From Siphonodentalium dalli (taxonomy: Eukaryota > Mollusca > Scaphopoda > Gadilida > Siphonodentaliidae), in contig CP136063.1 in the NCBI GenBank assembly GCA_032622095.1, positions 209,051,934 to 209,115,933 on the forward strand: a stretch of 64,000 nucleotides of DNA. The letters are read 5' to 3'. Under the pieces are notes generated by a model. The model worked only from the letters and a program-made list of their open reading frames with translations, had not been told where the DNA came from and ran no database searches. Made by a program: the position numbers and the translations under genes. Positions within the stretch are counted from its first letter, which is position 1. Each line of letters opens with the position of its first letter. Shown here one piece after another: positions 35,950 through 47,639 of the stretch.

Positions 35950-36389
35950 TATACCAACACAGCTAGATGTATAATGTAAGTCACGGACCCACTCTACTAT
36001 ATATGAAGAACATAGGGCCAGCCACCAATATGTTAGCCATGGACCTAGCCTACAATAGTTAGGTTAGGACCCAGGCACATATACATAGTCATAGGACCAA
36101 ATGTCCGTATATATAGACTAGGATATGTATAGTCCATGAACCAGACCGCTTCATATAAGCCCTTATATATTGGCCTTGATCCAGGCATCTATAGACTAGG
36201 CATACACCATTTAACCACAATGTCAGACGGGTTATACCTGGTCACCAAGGCCGCAATGGAGCGATGCCGTGTTATAGAAATACAATAGTATACTCTATGG
36301 CGATGGACCGAGCCCATTATACATGTTCTATGATATCTAAGCTGCATTTTCAAGGACCATGACACTGTTACATGGTTCAAATACCCAAG
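35950..36389. repeat. Diverged short tandem array, 'GGACCCAGGCNNNTATAT' (part 1)
   Basis: Irregular units of about 30-45 bp carry 'CCATGGACC', 'ACCCAGGC' and 'TATATAG'. The array continues at 37364-38106 and 46685-47160 in the same orientation, with transposons filling the gaps. Confidence 0.7.
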
Positions 36390-36397
36390 TGCCCACA

Positions 36398-37355
36398 CAG
36401 GCCTCAGCTTACCAGGCGAGTAGGGCGAAATAGTCGCCCTCGACGCCTCGAAGTCGCGCCAGGGAGATGTGAAGTCGCCCTCCGATTTTCCCAAAATTAT
36501 CCTACGGCTGTAGCAAGCGATAAGCCATGCATGCAATAGTGTTACAAATCAATTATGAATATATCGCCTGCGAGTCAAACAGTGACAAAATGTTGACACA
36601 AGGTCGACTCCTTTTGTTTAACAGCGTTGAGTAAGTAAATGCGATCTTCAATGTCCAGACAAGGATTATAATATATCAAACAAAGAAGCCTTCCGTTTTA
36701 GCCGTACTTAATAAAGTGTTGGTTTCTGCTCGTCCCGACCGACTGCTTTAAAACCGCCGACTCAAATTATTATTATATTGCCGATTTAAACATTTTGTTT
36801 GTTTTAGTTCCGTTTCCGTCGTTGTGGTATTCCGTGTTTTTACGCAATAACAGAATGCGAATCTATTGAATCCGTACTCCCTTTAAATTATCCGATGTTA
36901 CCTGATGTTACTGAATATATGTGGCGAAAATATTATCCGGGAGCACCATTTTATAGTGTGCAAATAAAGTTTTAATCAATGTATTGCCTTGTTCGAAATA
37001 AAATGTGATCCATAACCGGAAAATCGTAATTTTATTCCCAATGATTCAGTGATTTTAGACTCTTAGAGACACTCGGTAATCGATGTCAAGACTCAACGTC
37101 TCAAGGCCGTTAATTATGGCATATATATGCAAACCAAATGCACAAACAATCTATATTACATTTAAATGAAAAATTTGAATTTTTTTCCATGATAATTTTT
37201 TTTTTTCGTTTGTTTAACCTATACATATTAAATAAATTATCAGATGAAATTATTCTCCAGTCTCTCACTTCTCCCTATTTTTCTCTCACTTCTCCCTATT
37301 TCTGCCAGAGGGAGAAGTCACTTCTCCCTATTGTGAACCTGCAAGCTGAGGCCTG
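36398..37355. mobile_element. hAT-type non-autonomous element with perfect 8-bp target duplication
   Basis: Ends CAGGCCTCAGCTT and AAGCTGAGGCCTG are perfect inverted repeats, flanked by TGCCCACA at 36390-36397 and 37356-37363. Subterminal 'GAAGTCGCC' and 'GGGAGAAGTCACTTCTCCCT' words relate it to 11090-12091. It splits the short tandem array. Confidence 0.92.
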
Positions 37356-37363
37356 TGCCCACA

Positions 37364-38106
37364 GGTAGACCATGTACTCAGATACCATACACCAAGTCCG
37401 ATGCACAATACATTAGTACACCATGGATTCAGGACCATATATATGGTATGAACATATGGGACAGTTTTGTGACAGACCAACCTATACATAGATATTGGAC
37501 TGATGCCGCATATATGAAGGTTACGGGTGGAGGCCCCTATAAATAGCCCACATACATGGCACTGTAGGTTGGCCATGGACACATGCCCATATGTGTAGAC
37601 CATGGACCAAGGCCGATATATGTATGCCATATAGCATTGTACCCAGGCATAAGCAGGTGTCTATATGTAGGACCCCTTATATGTGATATATCTACACCAA
37701 AGACCCTGTGGCACGTTTAAGTAGTGCTACCCAGGTGACTATAATTATGTATGCATTGGATACAGGTGCCTATAGGTAGGACATGGACACAGGTCCCTAA
37801 ATATAAGCTACGGAACCGGCGTTATTAGTCAGTTCATAGATTCACATATATGCTGGTAGGCAATGGACTGATATATATATAGGGGACACATGGACTCCAG
37901 GCCCTACGGGTAAGTCATGGACCAAAATGCCTGTGCATGGATCCACGTCTCTATATGCATACCATGCAACGCCCTATAGGATGGAGGTCCCTATAGCTAG
38001 GCTGTGTGCACCACTATGGCCATGGACCCAGGCTCATACAAGTAGGAAATTGAGACAGCGACTATGGACAGCCCATGTATCCAGGCTGATTTAGTTATGA
38101 CCTTAT
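37364..38106. repeat. Diverged short tandem array (part 2)
   Basis: Same degenerate units as 35950-36389 ('CCATGGAC', 'GGTGCCTATA', 'TAGGAC'). Short open frames across it are not supported as genes. Confidence 0.7.
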
Positions 38107-38219
38107 TAGACAGGTACAGCTAAAAAATTATGGAACGTTTTTTTTGGTCAAACTTTTCTTTCGTGATTATTATACTGAGGGTCATACTAAATAAAATGAA
38201 GCTTGGGGCCACCTGAAAA

Positions 38220-39340
38220 ATCGCCTGAAATCCAAGATGGCCGCCAAAATCCAAAATGGCCGCCATTGCATCAGAATAAATAGGAAGTTGGTCTACTGAG
38301 AGGTATGTATACAGCTCACTGACTTCAAAATATTGTTTTCTTTGGTGATTATCATACTAGGGACCATACTTAACAAAATGGACATTGAGATCACCTTGGT
38401 GACGTCTAAAAATCCAAAATGGCCGCCAAAATCCAAGATGGACGCCAAACTTTCTCAGAACCAATAGCGTGTAGACTTAGTGAATGACAAGTATACATCC
38501 CAAATACGTCAAATTATTGTTTTATTTGATTATAATTATAATACTATCCATAATGAACAAAATGAGCTATGGTACCACCTGGTTAACTTTTCAAGATGGC
38601 CGCCAAAATCAAAGATGGCCGCCAAAATTTCTCAAAATCAATAGCATGTAGGCTTAGTGAACGGTATGTATACACCAAAACCGTCAAACTATTGTTTTCT
38701 TTGCTGGTTATTATAATAGGGTCCATAAATAAAACAAATTATCCAAAGTACCACCTGAGTAACCATCCAAGATGGCCATTAAAATCCAATATGGCCGCCG
38801 AAATCCAAGATGGAGGCCAAAATGTCTCAGAATCAATTGTGTCGGCTAAGTGAACGGTACGTATACATCACAAAGACGTCAAACTATTGTTTTCTTTGAT
38901 AATTATTAAATCGCTGTCCATAATGAACAAAATGAGTGACGGTACCACCTGGTTAACTATCCAAGATGGCCGCCAAATTCCAAGATGGCCGCCAAAATTT
39001 CTCAGAATCAATAGAATGTACAGTAATTCCCAAAGTAATTGACCACTTCACCACAGCAGAATTATGGGTAATTTTTCAGGATTTAGTCGGAAATATGGCT
39101 TGTTGCCATTCATCGGAAAGCTCTCTGCTGTGGTTAAGTGGTCAATTACTTTGGGCATTACTGTAGGCTTAGTGAACGGTATGTAAAACTATTATTTTCT
39201 TTGCGGGTTATTATAATAGGGTCCTTACATATAAACAAATGATCCACAGTACCACATGGCACATATAAACCATCCAAAATGGCCATTAAAATTCATTTGT
39301 CTGCCATATTCCTCAGAATGTATACAACTCAGTTTTCATT
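38220..39340. repeat. Subterminal ~180-bp tandem repeats with AAGATGGCCGCC boxes
   Basis: About six diverged units each contain 'TATTGTTTTCTTTG', 'ATTATAATA(G)GGTCCATA', 'ACCACCTG', paired 'CCAAGATGGCCGCC' boxes and 'TCTCAGAATCAATAG'. The first unit overlaps the terminal inverted repeat, so the terminal sequence itself has been amplified. AAGATGGC is close to the YY1 core, which is only a resemblance. One unit is split by the MITE at 39021. Confidence 0.85.
39021..39163. mobile_element. Tc1/mariner-type hairpin MITE (copy 5, short subfamily), nested
   Basis: CAGTAATTCCCAAAGTAATT and its complement are the ends, with TA on both sides (39019-39020, 39164-39165). It has the CAAAGTAATTGACC subfamily end also seen at 52957. 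It lies inside a 180-bp subterminal unit. Confidence 0.9.
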
Positions 39341-39781
39341 CAGTCATACTCAAGCCTCATCATCCTCAGTACTATGTTGTTATTCACTTATTATATTACT
39401 TATATCCATTACCATATATATGATTGCACATTTCCAATGTGTGTGGTAATATTTGTAAGTATTATTATTTTATGATTATTGGTTATTGCATACGAAACAT
39501 TTACTATTTTTTTAAATTGTTATGAATCAGCCGATTTCAATTATAATGTATATGAAATATGTGCGAGATGTGTAATAATAATAGAAGCACACGTATGTTG
39601 AAATTAGTTAGAAATTACCACACTCAAGTAAGTTGCACAATTTTACCACTCAAGACTTTTGGACCTTGCTCTCATCTGGTAATTTCTAACTTATCTCAAA
39701 ATAAGCGTAGTTCTATACGTCAATATGACTATTGGTATGTAAACGTACATATTATTGTCTGCCCAAGGATTTTGTAATGTG

Positions 39782-42700
39782 TCAGTCACTCATGCTGTCA
39801 CTGAAGGATGATTCGTCAGACATATCACCAACACTGCATGTTGCAGAAGCAGATTCTCCAGATGATGAGTTTGCGGCGAGTTCGTCAGACGCACTGGTGG
39901 AAACTTCAACAGGACTAGACAGTTTTAGTTTAATCGGAGAAGCACGCGAGTTCTTTCGCCTTTTCTTCGGTAGCATTGTTGGCTGTTCAGTCTCATCGGC
40001 ATCCGCTTCATATCCGTCTTTTACCACGTTGCTTTGACCAGTTGAATCTCTGCGTGTGAGGCTTGGTGGAAACTGAGAGCTCATGAACCAAACAGGAATT
40101 ATGTGGTCATCCTCCTCTTTCCATCCTCTGTTTGCAACAGACGGGTAGATGATATTCTGGAATAAACACTGCCGCCATATGAAGCACTGGAGATCGCTAC
40201 GCTTAAGGTGTTCGACTGCACTATACTTATCTGGACACAAACTTGCACTTGATTTAGTTTTCTGCTTTTCATACATCCTAACGCGTGTTGCGACAAAATC
40301 TTCTCCAGAACGCCCACTGTACATAACGGTTTGCATGAAGACCTTGGCTTCTTCAATTTTCAGCACTGAAGACAATGATGTTCCATGTTGTTTCAGAAGG
40401 CTGGTTTGATCTTTTTTGAGCATTTTCCTGAGTGGTTTTATTTTTCCTACGCCATACGGGAATGATGTTGTTTCACATCCGGTGATACTGTGATATGCTG
40501 GCAGAATATCACACACGTCATCACCCAAGTGATCGCAGATCGCGGATATGTCAATACATCTCGTATGGTCAATCTTCATAATCCATTTGTATGCAGGCTT
40601 TGTCTGTGCATATGCATGACACAGCAGAACGAGAACGTCTGTGTCCGCCGCTCGAACCACAACATGACCTGGCATCTTGGAAGCTATCAACACCAATTGA
40701 GTATCAGCTTCTTGATGATTACAATCTTCCTGACGCTGTGTGTCATCTGAAGTAATTCGCCATGTCTCGTTCTCCTTTGTCACAACCAGGGGAATTTTGA
40801 TATATTTCTTAATTTCTTCGGATTTGAACAGCTCAAGCAGGTAAGATATAAGCTCCGTCTTATTGTCACCGTTGCTTAGGAAGCCATCCCATTCTTTCCC
40901 GGTTGGCATCTGTTGATTTCCACTGCTTATGTGAATTCTTCTGCTAGCAGCCCCTCTCCGTCGTTGTGTCAGTTGCTTCGTTGTCGTGGTACAATACGAA
41001 TCGAAGATGAGAGAGAGGCTCAGTGCTTCGCTATCTTTTGGTGGCATACAGAATCTCAGTAATGACTTCCCGAAATCGAGCCAGCTATCACATGTTTGAA
41101 TTGCTTTAACAGCAGCCATACCGTCGATCAACCAATGTGCACTCTTCACGGGTTGGTCAGAGCAAGCACTTGATTCCTCAATAAGATGGTTTCTGAGTGC
41201 AGCTTTGGATCCTTGTCTCAAGTCTCGCTCTGGTGTTGCTAAAGCGAGCGGAACCGATGTCAATGGATATGAATGCGCTTCAGTTGGGGTTGTTGCCTTC
41301 CCGACCAATAAACCGAAAGCTTGGCGATCTTCCTTCAGAACGTTGACAACTTTCGGATCCTTTTTCTTTTTCTCCATGCCAGTTTTGATTTTCGGCTTAG
41401 GAATTCTGTCGAAAAGGCTTACCCGATCGGACTCCGTGACCTTAATCCTCTTGTCAATGAATTCGGTAAATAATTTCTCACCGAGGTCTTTTGAAGACAA
41501 CAATCCATCAACCGTACCCTTTTCAATCTCAAGTCCTGTCGAAAGATGTCTCGCTGGGCCATCTTTAAATGGGTCAAAGTACTTGGCCAGTTGGTTAACA
41601 AGCTTCTCGATCATGATTCCGTGTATTTTACATGCCCCTTTTGTTGTTTCTTTGTGTGCAGAAGTGGTGAGAACACACAATTTTTCTTTGAGTGTTGATC
41701 GTACCTTAGCCATAACATGGCTTGTTTTGACGAAAGTATCGACAGCTCTCTCATTAGTGCTATATCCACCCTGCATAGGCCCCCCTCTGACTTTTACTTC
41801 TCGGTTGATGGTAGTTTCCGTGATAAGATCGCCGTGGATTGAGGAGAATGGTTCGCCTGTAATGGAACCACCAAACCCGTTCTTCATCAAGTCGTTCCAT
41901 GCAGGTGGATTTTCTGTCTTCAACCTTTCCAGTTGGACATGTTGACAAGTGAGATATCTGGAGTAGTGTGTGTGTCCGAAGGCAAAGCAATTGGGCAAGA
42001 TTGCTCTCTCTGCTGCTAGATGGCGTTCGATGCAATTTTCGCGCACAGCACTGACCATGCCCAACATTATTGAAACGTCATGAAGATAAGCGACGACCAT
42101 CTTTGACTCGGAACCACTAACTTCCATAACAGTTCTGCACAGGTCTTGAAATTCTCCAGACTTCATTAGTAGGAGCAGATTTTCAGATGTTTGGTCTTGG
42201 CGGAGATTGGCAATCAATGTCTCAAGATTGTGACTGAGGTGGATTGATTCATTACGAAGACGTGTCGTGATAAGAGCTTCAAATGTCTGTTTGTGCAACC
42301 GCAAACTCCGATAGTAGTGGCGACCCTCCAAAGCTTGATCAACAGATCCTTCTGCTATTACCCCAGCATCTACCCACCACTCTCTAAATCCCAGACAGCC
42401 GTACTTCTTATAGAGGATTTTGAGATTCATCATCAGGGTGTGAAATCCCCCCATAAGAGGAATAATCCTATCATACTTTCCAGCTTCTAGCCATGAGATA
42501 ATTAGAAGTTTGCTATTGATAGCTTCATCTGTATGAACAAAGACATAATCTAGGTCCAGCTCTTCAGTAATCTGTAGGATGCGGTCCATATAGAATTTGA
42601 CGATGTTGTCACCTGGAGGAAGTGGTATGACAGGCAAATAATCGATCTTGCAGCGTGGAGTGTTGTTTTTTGGTGTGGTGTTCTTCATGAAATTTGTCCA

Positions 42701-44540
42701 TGATCCTACTGAGTCTAAAGTATCAATGTCAGTATTCCCATTTGATAACACACAGCGATCACCCTCTGAATTAAGTAGCACCCAAGCGAAGTCACGTCTG
42801 AAGCATTCGTTGATAAGTTGGGATTCTTTCATTGAGTCGAGGAACTCAGGTATCGCTGGAGGATCTGCTCGTTTCTTTGGAATTTTATACGAGCCATAGT
42901 CTATACTCTCCTGTGGAAGATCACATCTTACACCTGGTGTGTCATCACTTTCGTTTTTCTTAACAGTCACATTCCCGCCCACCCCCGTCGTCTGGAATAT
43001 TGTACCTGTTGTGTGATGTGTTGTGTGGGCCCCGGTTAGAGTTTGCTGCCGACCATCAGAATTATCGAATGTCACATGAATTCCACCGCCTTTCACAAAC
43101 CCAGATGGAACGATAGACGATTGAGCACTGACACATTTTGCCCAAGAGTTAGTAAGTAGTCTGATATCACAATATGATACACCCATTCCACTACGGTGTA
43201 ACAGAATAGAGGATTCTTTACTCCCGGAGACCCGATGAAGCGTCAAACTTAGAGCAGTGTTGACGGCAGGTCGCTCACCAGATATAACCATTTCCCAACT
43301 CTGGCTTATAGCTGACAGTTTCTCGGCCTGAATTTTGCTGGGAGCTTGAACATAACCTGATGTGTGCAATTTTCGGTTAGGATTAACTGACCAGGAAATT
43401 GCATTGAAAATGCAACTAAGTGGACCACGATTTTCCAAACTTTCCAAGAATTCAGCAGGCGTTGGTGGCCATTTCTGAGAATCGCGACATGATACTTTTC
43501 GTCGGACCAGTTTGGCGAATGATTTCACGAGATCATCCTCACGCATACCGCGCCCTCTTGAAATCGCTGCAGAATATTCTAATGGGCTCACGTCACTCGA
43601 GTAAACAACAAGATTTCTTCCAATTTTGTAGAAATCAATGAGCTCACCAAATTTATCAGACAATGTTTCCTTTAGTGTGAATCCCCATTTTAATTTATAC
43701 GGCACATCTTGGAGACCGAATTCCTCACTCACTTCGATGGCGTCTTGCAATAACTCTTTGCAGAAGAATGCATCTTTATCCTGCAGTATTCGCGTTTCAA
43801 CTTTGTCCAGAAACACGCGGACAACTTCTGCTTCCATATCTTTAAAAGTTCTGTTTGTCGTCACAGCCTCGTATTTATAAACAAATTTACTGTAACAAGT
43901 CTTGTGGTAATAGATATCGGCTGCGAATATATCGTATGAACCTCCGCTCAGACTTATATCAAGACGTTTGGCAGCATCGTGCAGTATATCGCTCCCGTTT
44001 TTAATTCTATCGGACATTCGTTCTGTGATTTTTTCTGCAGACCCCTGCTCGGAACATCGCGCGAGACCACCGTCGTTGAAAGGTCTTTCATCGTGACAGG
44101 TGTGTTGGTTGCACACGAAACAAATCTTTTCTCTGGATGGATCTCTCTTGGCTTTGGACGGTGTATCCCTATCAGCAGTTATATCTGAAGCGGGCGTCTC
44201 GGTTGGCAATTCTGCATCAGCCACAAGCTTTAACTGCTGGGCTTCCTTCCTTTTTAGTCTATTTCTGAACGATATTCGACAGGACTGGTGGGCATAGACA
44301 TCATGTTCTTCTTTTGAATGGAATCTTGTGCTCACTTTCTTGAAGCTGATGTATGGTGCATCTTGACAGAGAATGTCACTCAACGCAGCCCATCTGACAC
44401 AAAGCAATCGTATCGATTCAAGTATATCAGGTAGCAAAATAGAATTGTCCCTTTCTTTTGAATTACTGAATGCCTCATCACATAGAATGCACCTATCGCC
44501 GTCAGCAACTCGGACAGAGAGGAATGGCCGCTTGTCTGCA
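39782..44540 (-). CDS. Transposon protein with duplicated CxxC...HxxC modules and XPG/FEN-like nuclease domain
   Basis: The frame is uninterrupted for about 1,590 codons, ending in TGA. Residue numbers count from 44551. Two zinc-binding-like modules lead: C21-x2-C24 with H88-x2-C91, and C144-x2-C147 with H216-x2-C219. A long middle region includes GGFHTLMMNLKILYKKYG. Near the C-terminus come IFDSYCTTTTKQLTQRRR (D1184), HQEADTQLVL (E1281), RAADTDVLVLL (D1303, D1305) and HSITGCETTSFPYGVGK (E1360), in the order of XPG-N, XPG-I and helix-two-turn-helix elements of FEN1/XPG nucleases ('hFDG', 'EAEA', 'DsD', 'GCDY...GhG'). A basic PKKRRKNSR and an acidic serine-rich tail follow. The frame has no ATG before 44540; CCCTTTGTGTCTTTCAG just upstream is a good acceptor, so a 5' exon with the start is expected. 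It probably acts in the nucleus in element mobility; no DDE triad was identified by eye. Confidence 0.8.
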
Positions 44541-44544
44541 CTGA

Positions 44545-44934
44545 AAGACACAAAGGGTTGTGTGCCAGTGGTTTCATCAATAGATGAGTTTGGAACTTGT
44601 AACGGAACTTGAAGAAAACTTGAAGTGGAACACTAAACAATAACAACAAAGAGCGAACTGTGTGCATTAAACAAAGCGCAATCATAAACATTACAACTCA
44701 TCAACGTAATGATAATAATGTCAACGACGAACTTCGAACATCAGATCTGAATACGAAAGCAACGACAACATAACAAGAATAAGTCAGAAAATATAAGAAA
44801 TACAAAATGAATGAACGAGAAAGACAAACGTACCATAACTTGGGGAAACAAACAATGTACCCGATTAAACTGAGAAAAAGAACAGTTGATACATCGAACA
44901 AGAATAAAAACTTGTTAACATCTTGAACATGTAG
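44545..44934. other. Probable intron or 5' region of the transposon gene
   Basis: The sequence upstream of the acceptor at 44541 has short minus-strand frames that begin with ATG (44691, 44901). None can be joined with confidence, so the first coding exon is not located. Confidence 0.4.
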
Positions 44935-44938
44935 TTAA

Positions 44939-45285
44939 ACCCACATCATGGACTTTTTCGGTGCGTGAATTTTAGAAGTTAATATTCAGGTGCCTTGCCA
45001 ACATGGTGAATATAGCATTCTAATAACATCGCCGAAAATTTCAAAGAAATATACCACTCCATAGAAAACATAATCTGAATTACGCCCAACTGTAAATATT
45101 TACATCTCGATTCGGGACGCAACTATCGGCGATAATCTAACACAATTGATTTTGCCGCCGAGTCATTGCATTTAATTAATAAATCAGAATGACGGTGTAT
45201 ATCATCAATTTGGATTAATATTCATAACAAATAACAATTTGGAAGCACGATTATTCTCAATATTTTCAGAGTGTCTCACGTCACT
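44939..45285. mobile_element. TTAA-flanked MITE, sister of 341-697, nested in the transposon
   Basis: TTAA at 44935-44938 and 45286-45289 bound a 347-bp copy that aligns end to end with 341-697. Confidence 0.65.
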
Positions 45286-45289
45286 TTAA

Positions 45290-46560
45290 AGCAGGGTTCG
45301 CGCTGCCGCTTGCCAAATTTGCCAATGGCAAAAAATATTTTCATTTGGCAAAAATTTTGGTCGGTGGGTTTTTAGTTATGGGATGTGAACTATCTGTTGA
45401 TGGCGATTTGAACAAATATGAATATTTCTGCAACGAACGCCGCCCGTGCCTTTAACTATCGCTGAACTGGTTACTGTTACTACTTTTTTTCGGAATTTTT
45501 GGTAGGCTTACGGTGTGTTTCCGTCACGGAAAAAAGCGTGCTATATCTCAAGAATACTACCGAGTTGTTACTAATCGGGAGGTTTATTTACCCTAATTAC
45601 CCCTTGTCATTTTTATGTGATTCCGTGACGACCAATGCTAGAATAATATTGATGAACTATACCATAGCATCGAGCAGTCAATACCACCTTTTTATTTAGT
45701 TTGCCTCCTGTTTCTAGAAATTAAAAACAAACCTGCCTCGAATTAATCGCATTTAAAATGAAAAATAACACGAAAATGATGATTTCGGTATCGATGTAGT
45801 TGGGTCAATGTGAACAAATTATGGACCCCTATATGTCCGAAAACTAGTGACAGCAACCAGTTCTGCGTAAATAAAACATAAACATATAACATAAACAAAT
45901 GCAGACCATAAATACAGTTACACGAGAGTAGAACAACGAAGCATCACACATTACATAGAACGTAGTATTAGTTAGCATTTAGAACGAAACGGCCTTCCGT
46001 AGATTTGTTGAGAGAAAAAGCGTGACGTCCCCTTACTTCGATTTCATAATTTTTTTTTTGCGATTCATTTATGATATTTATTGCCGTATAAAACAGTCTA
46101 TGACATATTTGTCTACTTGGGAAATATAAACACGTTTCTTCGTTGGATTTAACTTACTATATCTTCTATGCAAGGGCTCTAATTTAATTATTTTATTGTG
46201 ATCGAAGCGATCTTTTTGACAGCGCTGAATGACTTTGAATATTTGACAGTAGGCCTACTGTTGTTGTCGTGAGTTGGTAAAAGTTTCTGCAGTCATGAAC
46301 TATATCTATAACTCTGTGGTATGTTACCATTTCATTTCGTCACACATTGAGCTGTTGTGTAAGATAATTCCAGACACAATATTACACTTGACAGGAAACT
46401 AACCACATCACTTTGTTTTTAGCGTACACTCAATTTTAGAAAAGTCGATCAGACGAACCGCAATCACGTTGATAACGTTATTGGGTTACTCCCCTTTGCT
46501 AAAGTATGGTGCGCCGTAGTAAAACATAAAATAATCGTCATCGATTCATAACTCGTATTC
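45290..46560. other. Unassigned right part of the Academ-like element
   Basis: No repeat partner or gene is recognised. 45297-45360 is rich in 'TTTGGCAAA' words. This stretch should hold the promoter and first exon of the transposon gene, but I cannot place them. Confidence 0.35.
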
Positions 46561-46684
46561 CAGGTGATTTCCCAGGTGGCCCCGAGTCTTATTTTATTTA
46601 GTATAACCTCCAGTATGATAACCACTATAGAAAAGTTTGACCAAAAAAAACGTTCCATAATTTTTGAGCTGCACCTGTCTATAT

Positions 46685-47160
46685 CCAACAGTTATGACCT
46701 ATTACCAGGCATTTATGTGTAAGACATGAACCCATCCCATGGATGTGCATGTTACAAGACTATCTAGGTTATAATCACAGCCATGCATACGCCATGGACC
46801 CATGTGGACACGTACCACATGTAGCGCAATTACACAGGTGCCTATAGTTATGAACTCATTACATGTACCCAGATCTATACAGCAAATCCATAGAACCAGC
46901 CCTAAATAGTATATCATCGGTCCAAACCCCTTTCTATGACATGGACAAAATAGTTAAGACTTGTCATTGGATGCAGTTCCATATAGATAGGTCATGAACC
47001 ATGGTAGCTATGGGTTGATAATGGGCCCATGTAAATAGGAAATGGGCACCGGTTCCTAAAGGTAGTTCATGGTATCGTAGTCTGAAATATATAGGCCATG
47101 CTCATGTACGAGCTCCTATAGACATGTAAATGACCCATGCCCATGTATTGACATATAAGT
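46685..47160. repeat. Diverged short tandem array (part 3)
   Basis: Continues the units of 35950-38106 in the same orientation ('CCATGGACCCATGTGG', 'CAGGTGCCTATAG'), showing that the Academ-like element inserted into the array. Confidence 0.7.
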
Positions 47161-47639
47161 AATTATGGTATGGATAGGAAGGACACACAGTTAGTTCCTA
47201 CCATATTGCAACTGGTGGGGATGCTACCACACGGTGATAGAGTGTTCTGCATGGATGCCATTGTCAAATGTAGTGCGAATGTAAGATTCCATGGGGGGGG
47301 GGGGGGGGTCAGGTGGCATTGACATAAATGTGGGTCAATATTTTGACATGTCTCATTAAAATGTATCCCAACAATCGATTGATGGAAGATACAATCATAA
47401 ACTCCACACAGGTATGTCATTTTGATATGCTGTCAGTTTTAAGTAGATTTGTCAACGGTAGGGGTTACCTAGCAACATTGAAACCGCAATACCAATCTGC
47501 CACATGAGAATCACACGAGAATGCATCAGTACACAATACAACAACCTTTAGTGATGCATTATTGTCAATATAAGCATAATGTGGCATATTCTGAAACAAT
47601 TATATCATGTAAATTGCCCGAAATGCATACCATATTATG

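Larger units (their letters stand above)
38107..46681 (-). mobile_element. 8.6-kb autonomous-type DNA transposon, Academ-like (XPG-nuclease ORF)
   Basis: The left end TAGACAGGTACAGCTAAAAA and about 110 following bases match the reverse complement of 46681-46565 (TAGACAGGTGCAGCTCAAAA), including ATTATGGAACGTTTTTTTTG and GGTCAAACTTTTCT. TAT flanks both sides (38104-38106, 46682-46684), although a TA duplication cannot be excluded. The surrounding short tandem array resumes on each side. The element carries one long minus-strand ORF (44540-39782), a subterminal 180-bp repeat array at the left, a nested hairpin MITE and a nested TTAA MITE. From memory, Academ elements have 3-4-bp duplications and one lineage carries an XPG-type nuclease; that fits but needs a search. 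Confidence 0.75.

Noticed and set aside
38596-39166. Frames beginning MAAKIKDG / MAAKFQDG
   Set aside because: They arise from the AAGATGGCCGCC subterminal repeats and a MITE, not from a gene.
41205-41945. Plus-strand 246-codon frame
   Set aside because: It is antisense to the transposon ORF and has no independent motif; a shadow frame.
38101-46700. TTATGACCT near both ends of the large transposon as a long target duplication
   Set aside because: It lies at different distances from the two termini and both sides are parts of the same diverged tandem array, so the match is better explained by the array. TAT is the more likely duplication.
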